NCBI GenBank assembly: GCA_017396055.1
Contig: JAFQND010000184.1
Span: 1-6,678, forward strand
Length of the DNA stretch: 6,678 nucleotides
Direction of reading: 5' to 3'
Source of the DNA: Oscillospiraceae bacterium
GTDB lineage: Bacteria; Bacillota; Clostridia; Oscillospirales; Ruminococcaceae
The translations under genes were made by a program, and so were the position numbers. Of the stretch, positions 1 through 3,948 are shown one piece after another (position 1 is the stretch's first letter; every line of letters begins with the position of its first letter). The notes under the pieces are model-generated. The model ran no database searches. It saw only the letters and a program-made list of their open reading frames with translations, and was not told the origin of the DNA.

Positions 1-402
1 CTGCCCTATATCATCCACAGAACCTCTCTGGGCTGCTATGAGCGCACCCTCGCTTATCTGATCGAGGAATACGCCGGCGCTCTGCCCACCTGGATGGCTC
101 CCGAACAGGTACGCTTCCTGCCCGTCACCGACCGCGCCGCCGACTACTGCGCCGAAAAGGCCCGCATCCTCTCCGATATGGGCTTCCGCGTTGAGGTCGA
201 CTACCGCAACGAAAAGATCGGCAAGAAGATCCGCGAAGCTACCCTCGAAAAGATCCCCTACATGGTCGTTGTCGGCGACCGCGACATGGAAAACGGCACC
301 GTTTCTCCCCGCCATCGCTCCGGCGAGGATCTGGGCGCCATGAGCTTTGACGAGTTCGCCTCCATGCTCAAGGAGATCGTTGATACCAAAGCAAAGAAGT
401 GA
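1..402 (+). CDS. thrS: Threonyl-tRNA synthetase, C-terminal end (5' truncated by window)
   Basis: Only the last 133 codons are present, read in frame from base 1 to TGA at 400-402. The enzyme charges tRNA-Thr with threonine in the cytoplasm. The first visible residues (IIHRTSLGCYERTLAYLIEEYAG) follow the class II motif 3 pattern of ThrRS (IHRA..GS.ER....L.E.YAG), including the motif 3 arginine. The remainder is the HGTP anticodon-binding domain, with family hallmarks W-M-A-P-E-Q-V, RNEKIGKKIRE, KIPYMVVVGD and a DLGAMS segment near the end. The RNEKIG..IRE stretch separates it from ProRS and HisRS. The C-terminus ends at the usual place for the family, so the end is intact. The next gene lies 176 bp downstream, past a terminator, so it is probably not a designed operon partner. 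Confidence 0.96.
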   Translation: MPYIIHRTSLGCYERTLAYLIEEYAGALPTWMAPEQVRFLPVTDRAADYCAEKARILSDMGFRVEVDYRNEKIGKKIREATLEKIPYMVVVGDRDMENGTVSPRHRSGEDLGAMSFDEFASMLKEIVDTKAKK

Positions 403-407
403 TGGTT

Positions 408-515
408 GGGGTTTCACCCTAAGCCCCGACTTTCAAAAACTTTCGATGTCAGGGCTTTTGCTCTGACGGAATCTGAAAGTCCGCTCGACGAGCAGAACGG
501 TGTTTGTATAACCGT
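408..515 (+). other. Hairpin-dense intergenic stretch, possible structured RNA or leader
   Basis: Four potential hairpins follow each other before the terminator. They are 408-414/421-427 (7 bp with one G-T pair), 448-455/460-467 (8 bp, TTTT loop) extended by 445-447/471-473 and 439-444/475-480, 483-486/490-493, and 497-501/511-515. ACTTTC occurs twice (429-434 and 439-444) and both copies can pair with GAAAGT at 475-480, so two alternative folds are possible. I recognise no known riboswitch or T-box here. It may be the processed 3' UTR of thrS, a leader of the next gene, or a small RNA; the folding is by eye only. Confidence 0.3.
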
Positions 516-523
516 ATGAAAAC

Positions 524-559
524 GCCCGGAGGAATGAAAATTTCTCCGGGCTTTCTTTA
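524..559 (+). terminator. Intrinsic terminator between thrS and the 2H phosphoesterase gene
   Basis: An 8-bp perfect stem (GCCCGGAG 524-531 with CTCCGGGC 544-551) has a 12-nt loop and is followed by the T-rich run 552-559. The start codon of the next gene is only 20 nt further on and its ribosome binding site begins at about 568. Any promoter for that gene must therefore lie upstream of this hairpin, or in the very short gap, or the gene depends on read-through. Confidence 0.8.
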
Positions 560-578
560 TAGAAAAAGAGGTGTTTTT

Positions 579-1085
579 ATGGCTCAGAAAGAAAAGTTCA
601 TCACCGTTATGGCGGTGTTTGACGATGAAACACAGGCAAAGCTGCAGGCGCTTTCGGACGCTTTCGCGGAAATTTACGGCGAAGACACCAAAACAAAGGA
701 TATTCCGTATCATATCACACTGGGCAGCTATCCCCCGGAGGATGCCGATGAGATCGCCGCCCGCATCAGAGCCGTCACGGCGGGAACAAAACCGCTGAAG
801 GTAATTTTCGGCGAGTTCGGCCATTTCGGCAATGTTGTCCGCTGGCTGGCGCCTGAGATCAGTGATGAACTGATGGCGCTGCATCTTCATTTTGACTCGG
901 ACTATGCCAACGGCTATCCCGGATGGCGGCCCCATGCCACCATCTACCGGCACAGTGTTCCTGTGGAGGAACTGCCCGATGCACTCATCGCTATGGCAGG
1001 AGAGATCAGAAAGGCGACCGTCACCGGCATCGAGCTGGGCGAATTTTTCCCGGTAAAAAAGATCATGGACGCAAGCTTCGGCTGA
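579..1085 (+). CDS. 2H phosphoesterase superfamily protein (LigT/2'-5' RNA ligase-like)
   Basis: A 168-residue cytoplasmic protein with the two H-x-T signatures that define the 2H superfamily: H45-I-T47 (in PYHITLG) and H119-A-T121 (in RPHATIYR), 74 residues apart. The length fits single-domain members. In this family the paired histidines act on 2',3'-cyclic phosphates or 2'-5' linkages in RNA ends and nucleotides such as ADP-ribose 1'',2''-cyclic phosphate; the actual substrate cannot be read from the sequence. The start at 579 is chosen because GAGGTG (568-573) sits 5 nt upstream. An earlier in-frame ATG at 504 would place the terminator hairpin inside the coding region and is rejected. 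The stop is followed after 13 bp by a HIT hydrolase gene, with no terminator between, so the two form an operon. Confidence 0.82.
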   Translation: MAQKEKFITVMAVFDDETQAKLQALSDAFAEIYGEDTKTKDIPYHITLGSYPPEDADEIAARIRAVTAGTKPLKVIFGEFGHFGNVVRWLAPEISDELMALHLHFDSDYANGYPGWRPHATIYRHSVPVEELPDALIAMAGEIRKATVTGIELGEFFPVKKIMDASFG

Positions 1086-1098
1086 TGGAGGAGACCAT

Positions 1099-1512
1099 AT
1101 GGAAAACTGTATTTTCTGCAGGATAGGCAGCGGCGCTCAGCCCTGCCTGAAGGTGTGCGAAGACGAAAAGACGATCGCCTTCATGGATATCGCAGGGGAC
1201 GCGGACGGACATGTTCTGGTGATCCCCAAAAAACACTGTGAAAATATTCTGGACTGTGACCGTGAGACATTGAACGCGGTCATCGGCATGGTCAAAAGGG
1301 TCTCGGATCATCTGGTCAGCCGCTGCGGCTATGACGGAGCGGATATTCTCAGCGCAAACGGGGAGGCTGCCGGTCAGACGGTAGGTCATTTTCACATCCA
1401 CATCATTCCCCGGCGTCATGGCGACGGACTCGGCGGAAAAGGGGAGTGGCCGCACTTTACGGGCGCGAAACAGGAACTCGAAACGGTATATGAGAGCATC
1501 CGGATGATTTAA
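1099..1512 (+). CDS. HIT-family nucleotide hydrolase/transferase
   Basis: A 137-residue protein of the histidine triad family, close to the typical length. The catalytic triad H97-F-H99-I-H101 is followed by I-I-P-R. The upstream N87-G-E-A-A-G-Q-T-V-G segment matches the conserved N-G..AGQ.V.H phosphate-binding stretch. The N-terminus has C4-I-F-C7 as in many bacterial HIT proteins, which can help bind zinc (with H46 in the GHVLVIPKKH region as a possible further ligand; inference). Such enzymes cleave nucleoside phosphoramidates, adenylylated groups or dinucleoside polyphosphates; the substrate is unresolved. GGAGGAG (1087-1093) lies 5 nt before the ATG. It is the second gene of the operon with the 2H phosphoesterase, whose stop is 13 bp upstream, and a strong terminator follows 9 bp after its stop. 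Confidence 0.92.
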   Translation: MENCIFCRIGSGAQPCLKVCEDEKTIAFMDIAGDADGHVLVIPKKHCENILDCDRETLNAVIGMVKRVSDHLVSRCGYDGADILSANGEAAGQTVGHFHIHIIPRRHGDGLGGKGEWPHFTGAKQELETVYESIRMI

Positions 1513-1521
1513 CGTCTTCAG

Positions 1522-1576
1522 AATAACAAAGATCCCGTCCGTAAGGCGGGGCCTTTGTTATTATTTTTGTTTTTTT
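1522..1576 (+). terminator. Strong intrinsic terminator after the HIT gene
   Basis: A long stem pairs AATAACAAAG (1522-1531) with CTTTGTTATT (1553-1562). An inner stem (1534-1540 with 1545-1550, one bulged T) closes on a GTAA tetraloop of the GNRA type. A T-rich run at 1564-1576, interrupted once by G, follows. It ends the 2H/HIT operon. Confidence 0.92.
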
Positions 1577-1764
1577 CGACCGAAAAAACATTTTTTCATT
1601 GTCAGATTCGTGCGTACCGTATTCTGATGTGCGAAAGAAATTAAAAAATTAGGGTAAATTGCTGAAAATGGGGTTTACGTTAATTTTAACTCAAAAGGGG
1701 TAATCATTTTTCGCTTTTTGGTTCATAATGAATCATATGAAATTATATTCTGAGCAATTCACAT
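1577..1764 (+). promoter_or_regulatory. AT-rich control region upstream of the BTAD regulator, with small palindromes
   Basis: No gene is visible here. The promoter of the regulator gene must lie in this stretch because a terminator precedes it, but no hexamer pair is convincing. The best -10-like sequences are TATATT (1744-1749, with TTCATA 1722-1727 as a poor -35) and TATTCT (1620-1625, with TTGTCA 1599-1604 at a short 15-bp spacing). Palindromic sites that could be operators are GTTAA-tt-TTAAC (1679-1690), TTCAT-a-ATGAA (1722-1732) and TCATATGA (1733-1740). Six-base A or T tracts at 1571-1576, 1583-1588 and 1591-1596 may bend the DNA. Confidence 0.35.
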
Positions 1765-1772
1765 AAAGGAGG
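1765..1772 (+). promoter_or_regulatory. Ribosome binding site of the BTAD regulator, unusually far from the ATG
   Basis: AAAGGAGG is a near-perfect Shine-Dalgarno sequence, but it lies 13 nt from the only plausible start (ATG 1786), against 5-9 nt for the neighbouring genes. No in-frame ATG, GTG or TTG lies closer. Translation may be deliberately modest, or a weaker GAGAAGAGAG element nearer the start contributes. Confidence 0.7.
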
Positions 1773-1785
1773 TCTGAGAAGAGAG

Positions 1786-3027
1786 ATGACACAGGAAAAA
1801 ATCAAAGTCAAAACATTTGGCGGATTTTCGGTTTCCTACGGCGGCGCTGTGCTGCAGCTGGAACGCAATACTTCCACCAAAGCTTCTCACCTGCTTCAGT
1901 ATCTGGTATGTCATTGGGACCGCACCTTCACCAAAGAAGAACTGGTCTCGATCTTATATAAGGAAGACGAGGTCGGCGACCCCGTCAACAATCTGAAGGT
2001 CAATATCTTCCGCCTGAGAAAAATGCTGGTGGCCGCCGGCCTTCCCCAGCAGGATTATATCGTCTATCAGAACGGCTGCTATGGCTGGAACAGTGCTTTC
2101 CCCGTTGAGACCGATGTGGAACAGCTTGACCGGCTGTATGAGCGTGCCGCTGCTTCGGGACTGCCCGAAGAACAGGCTATTCTCTGGCAGGAACTGATGG
2201 ATCTGTATCAGGGCGATTTTCTGCCCACCCTCCGAGGCGAGGAATGGGTCGCCATCGACGGCGTGCGTGCACAGCGCCGGTATCTGGAAGCGCTGGAGCG
2301 GCTCTGTCTCTATTACCAGGAACGCGAACAATATGCCGATGTCATGTCGGCTGCGCGGGTCGCTTCGCAGGTCTGCCCCTATGAGGAGCGGGTCTATCTG
2401 ATCCAGCTGCGGTGTTATATCGCCCAGCAGCGCTACCGCGAAGCCATGATGCTTTATGACGAAGTCGCCAATATGCTGATGAACGAAATGGGCATCAGCC
2501 CCTCGCCCGAGCTTGCCGCCATCTACCGCCGGCTTTCCGACGAAGAAAACGACGGCGTCGCCAATCTCAGCGAGATCAGGGAATATGTGGGCGAAGAACA
2601 CATGGTCCCCGGCGCCTATTACTGCAGCTATCCTGCCTTTATCGACAGCTGCCGGGTGCTGACCCGAATGGTCGAGCGTACCGGTCAGGCCGTATTTCTG
2701 ATGCTCTGTACCCTGCGGGATGCCAAAGGCGTTCCCCTTCAGGCCAGCGACCGTCTGCGCGATGCCGCCGAAGCGATGCGCACCTCGATCCGGCTTGCAC
2801 TGAGAAAGGGCGACTTCTATACCCGCTACAGCACCAGCCAGTTCCTGATCATGCTGTGGGGCATCAGCCGCGAGAACTGCCAGATGGTTTCCGAACGTAT
2901 CGAAAAGCAGTTCCGTCAGCATCCCGACGCGCGCGGCGTGCGGGTCAAGTGGGAATATGAGCCTGCCGTCGGTGTGGATATGTCCGGCGAGGATATCAAG
3001 TTCTCCGGCAGCGGCTGGGGCGCATAA
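1786..3027 (+). CDS. SARP/BTAD-family transcriptional regulator with degenerate GGDEF-like C-terminus
   Basis: A 413-residue cytoplasmic protein in three parts. Residues about 5-102 form an OmpR/SARP-type winged helix (starting IKVKTFGGFSV; TKASHLLQYL; the recognition-helix-like NNLKVNIFRLRKML; the hairpin wing around Y91-W101). Residues about 107-251 are a bacterial transcriptional activator (BTAD) helical-repeat domain, with Y141-Q-G-D-F-L-P, an EEWV segment and the hallmark EMGISPSPEL at 234-243. Residues about 275-395 have the layout of a diguanylate cyclase domain (helix with AMRTSIRLALRKGDFYTRY, strand FLIMLWG, helix MVSERIEKQFRQ), but the GGDEF signature is replaced by S349-T-S-Q-F353. 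Cyclase activity is therefore not expected; a sensory or dimerising role is inferred. It is transcribed alone, between two terminators. No signal peptide or membrane segment is seen. It is a likely regulator of the downstream operon. Confidence 0.87.
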   Translation: MTQEKIKVKTFGGFSVSYGGAVLQLERNTSTKASHLLQYLVCHWDRTFTKEELVSILYKEDEVGDPVNNLKVNIFRLRKMLVAAGLPQQDYIVYQNGCYGWNSAFPVETDVEQLDRLYERAAASGLPEEQAILWQELMDLYQGDFLPTLRGEEWVAIDGVRAQRRYLEALERLCLYYQEREQYADVMSAARVASQVCPYEERVYLIQLRCYIAQQRYREAMMLYDEVANMLMNEMGISPSPELAAIYRRLSDEENDGVANLSEIREYVGEEHMVPGAYYCSYPAFIDSCRVLTRMVERTGQAVFLMLCTLRDAKGVPLQASDRLRDAAEAMRTSIRLALRKGDFYTRYSTSQFLIMLWGISRENCQMVSERIEKQFRQHPDARGVRVKWEYEPAVGVDMSGEDIKFSGSGWGA

Positions 3028-3044
3028 ACTTATACCTGTACATC

Positions 3045-3078
3045 AAAGACCTCCTTCCCGTAAGGAGGTCTTTTTCTT
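3045..3078 (+). terminator. Intrinsic terminator after the BTAD regulator gene
   Basis: A perfect 12-bp stem (AAAGACCTCCTT 3045-3056 with AAGGAGGTCTTT 3062-3073) has a 5-nt loop. The T run overlaps the end of the stem and continues to about 3078. It lies 17 bp after the stop codon and separates the regulator from the next transcription unit. Confidence 0.93.
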
Positions 3079-3090
3079 GTTCCGCTCTGC

Positions 3091-3277
3091 CGGTTACAAT
3101 TATTACAAAGGTCTCCCTGATTTAATCCCCGGTAAAAACCGTCGGTTACAAAAATACCTTCAAAAAAGTGGATTCTCCGTTTTTTAACCGTTTTCTGGTG
3201 GTTACACACAAAGAAAATTTTAATTCTTTGTCGAAAAAGACGGTGAAGTTTTTTCGAATATTCCCTTATTGTAACCG
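3091..3277. repeat. Four GGTTACA elements (three direct, one inverted) upstream of the small-protein/adhesin operon
   Basis: CGGTTACAA occurs exactly at 3091-3099 and 3143-3151. A shorter GGTTACA is at 3200-3206, and the inverted form TTGTAACCG is at 3269-3277. The direct copies are 52 and 56 bp apart, close to five helical turns. Partial relatives lie nearby: TTACAA at 3103-3108 and TTAACCG at 3184-3190. I found no exact copy in the region before the BTAD gene. The inverted copy touches the -35 position of the promoter at 3276-3304, which fits an activator site. The recognising protein is not known; the neighbouring BTAD regulator is the obvious candidate. Confidence 0.5.
3208..3257. repeat. 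Two abutting AT-rich inverted repeats in the control region
   Basis: ACAAAGAA (3208-3215) is inverted as TTCTTTGT (3224-3231) with an 8-bp spacer. TCGAAAAA (3231-3238) is inverted as TTTTTCGA (3250-3257) with an 11-bp spacer. The two share base 3231, and a palindrome GAATATTC (3256-3263) follows directly. They lie between the third and fourth GGTTACA elements. They could be operators or a bend; terminator function is unlikely because the stems are AT-rich and no gene precedes them on this transcript. Confidence 0.4.
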
Positions 3278-3304
3278 TTTTTTTAACTGCCTGTATGCTA
3301 TACT
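3276..3304 (+). promoter_or_regulatory. Extended -10 promoter for the small-protein/adhesin operon
   Basis: TGCTATACT (3296-3304) is an extended -10 element: TG, one base, then TATACT at 3299-3304. At a 17-bp spacing the -35 position (3276-3281, CGTTTT) is far from TTGACA. A good extended -10 with a poor -35 is typical of promoters that need an activator, and an inverted GGTTACA element abuts the -35. The -10 also lies inside short inverted repeats (GTAT-gct-ATAC 3293-3303 and CTTAT-acc-ATAAG 3303-3315). The start point would be near 3311, giving a leader of about 60 nt. Confidence 0.55.
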
Positions 3305-3316
3305 TATACCATAAGA

Positions 3317-3330
3317 TCGCTGGGAAGCGA
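3317..3330 (+). other. Small hairpin in the 5' leader of the small-protein gene
   Basis: TCGCT (3317-3321) pairs with AGCGA (3326-3330) around a GGGA tetraloop of the GNRA class. It would sit at the start of the predicted transcript, about 40 nt before the start codon, and could act as a 5' stabiliser. It is short, so chance is possible. Confidence 0.3.
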
Positions 3331-3355
3331 GCGAAACGACAACAGACTTTTTTAC

Positions 3356-3363
3356 AAAGGAGG
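3356..3363 (+). promoter_or_regulatory. Ribosome binding site that fixes the start of the small-protein gene at 3371
   Basis: AAAGGAGG ends at 3363. The first in-frame ATG (3365) is only 1 nt away, too close for initiation. The second (ATG 3371) is 7 nt away, the normal spacing. The protein therefore starts MKEH rather than MRMKEH. Confidence 0.75.
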
Positions 3364-3370
3364 GATGCGG

Positions 3371-3889
3371 ATGAAGGAGCATACAGCCGTACGGCCGGTG
3401 GGCGGTGCGATGCTGGGTGTCCGGAATCTTGTCACGGTGTGTCTCAACCGTGCGGGAAATGATCTGTCGGGCGAAGCATGGCACTGTTACGATAAAGAGC
3501 CGATCGCCTTTGACGGCGTTGACGCGCTGGCGCTGAAGCTTGACCGGTTGTTAGACCGGCTGGAAATGCCTCAGCACGAATCCTGGTTCCGTACCTTTAC
3601 CGGAGGAAAAAAAGGTTTTCTGCTGCCGGTTATCGGACCGCTGCCGGACAAAGTGCTGGACCAGAAAGAAATTCTGAAAAAGCGCGGAGAACAGGCGACT
3701 TTTGTGATCCATGTACAGCATCGTAAAAACAGCACCTGGCAGGGATCCCTGCTGTGGACAGAAAGCAGCCGATGGTTCACTTTCCGAAGTGTGCTGGAAC
3801 TCTTCAAGCTCATGGTCCGCATTGTTAATCGGGATGTACTGCACGAGCAGCCGTCCGAAACATCTGTCGGAGCAAAATATCCGGCATGA
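3371..3889 (+). CDS. Conserved-looking two-module protein of unknown function (W-Q-G motif)
   Basis: A 172-residue protein without signal peptide or membrane segment, so probably cytoplasmic. Two parts are visible. Residues about 14-75 contain R28-A-G-N-D-L-S-G, E43-P-I-A-F, a leucine-rich helix with D58 and D62 (ALALKLDRLLDRL), then P67-Q and a WFRTF end. Residues about 108-150 read ATFVIHVQHRKN, S121-T-W-Q-G125, L128-W, then W135-F-T-F-R-S and a helix LELFKLM. From memory, unchecked, both halves resemble uncharacterised short proteins common in gut Firmicutes, where the second appears as F-V-V-x-V-Q-x-R-Q-N-x-T-W-Q-G. Basic residues 80-106 form the linker. It is the first gene of the unit driven by the extended -10 promoter and lies 59 bp before the VWA surface protein, so a role in its expression or export, or in regulation, is possible but unproven. 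Confidence 0.8.
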   Translation: MKEHTAVRPVGGAMLGVRNLVTVCLNRAGNDLSGEAWHCYDKEPIAFDGVDALALKLDRLLDRLEMPQHESWFRTFTGGKKGFLLPVIGPLPDKVLDQKEILKKRGEQATFVIHVQHRKNSTWQGSLLWTESSRWFTFRSVLELFKLMVRIVNRDVLHEQPSETSVGAKYPA

Positions 3890-3897
3890 TGCGCAAG

Positions 3898-3923
3898 GTT
3901 TCGTCCCTTCCCAGGTACGAAAC
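3898..3923 (+). other. Inverted repeat between the small-protein gene and the adhesin gene
   Basis: GTTTCGT (3898-3904) pairs with ACGAAAC (3917-3923), 7 bp perfect with a 12-nt loop, followed by GATTTTT. It lies just upstream of the ribosome binding site (AAAGGGG 3932-3938) of the large surface protein. The stem is AT-rich and the T run is short, so it would be a weak or partial terminator. An attenuator, an mRNA processing or stability element, or an operator are alternatives. Confidence 0.45.
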
Positions 3924-3948
3924 GATTTTTGAAAGGGGATGCAATCAA

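Noticed and set aside
408..559. T-box or aminoacylation-responsive leader
   Set aside because: It lies downstream, not upstream, of the synthetase gene, and I see no T-box consensus bulge or specifier loop.
504..578. Earlier in-frame start for the 2H phosphoesterase
   Set aside because: It would place the terminator hairpin in the coding sequence and lacks a good ribosome binding site; the family N-terminus begins near the 579 start.
414..953. Minus-strand open frame across the thrS intergenic region and the 2H gene
   Set aside because: It runs through a terminator and the 2H catalytic motifs on the other strand and has no recognisable protein features.
1954..2922. Minus-strand open frame of 322 codons opposite the BTAD regulator
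   Set aside because: It lies entirely within a gene with clear wHTH and BTAD motifs; no domain or ribosome binding site supports it.
2957..3187. Plus-strand 76-codon frame over the end of the regulator gene and its terminator
   Set aside because: It reads through the regulator gene in another frame and through a perfect terminator stem; the residues form no recognisable protein.
3091..3277. CRISPR-like repeat array
   Set aside because: The repeated unit is only 7-9 bp, spacings vary from 52 bp upward, and one copy is inverted; no cas genes are nearby.
3365..3370. ATG 3365 as the start of the small-protein gene
   Set aside because: It is only 1 nt from AAAGGAGG; ATG 3371 has normal spacing.
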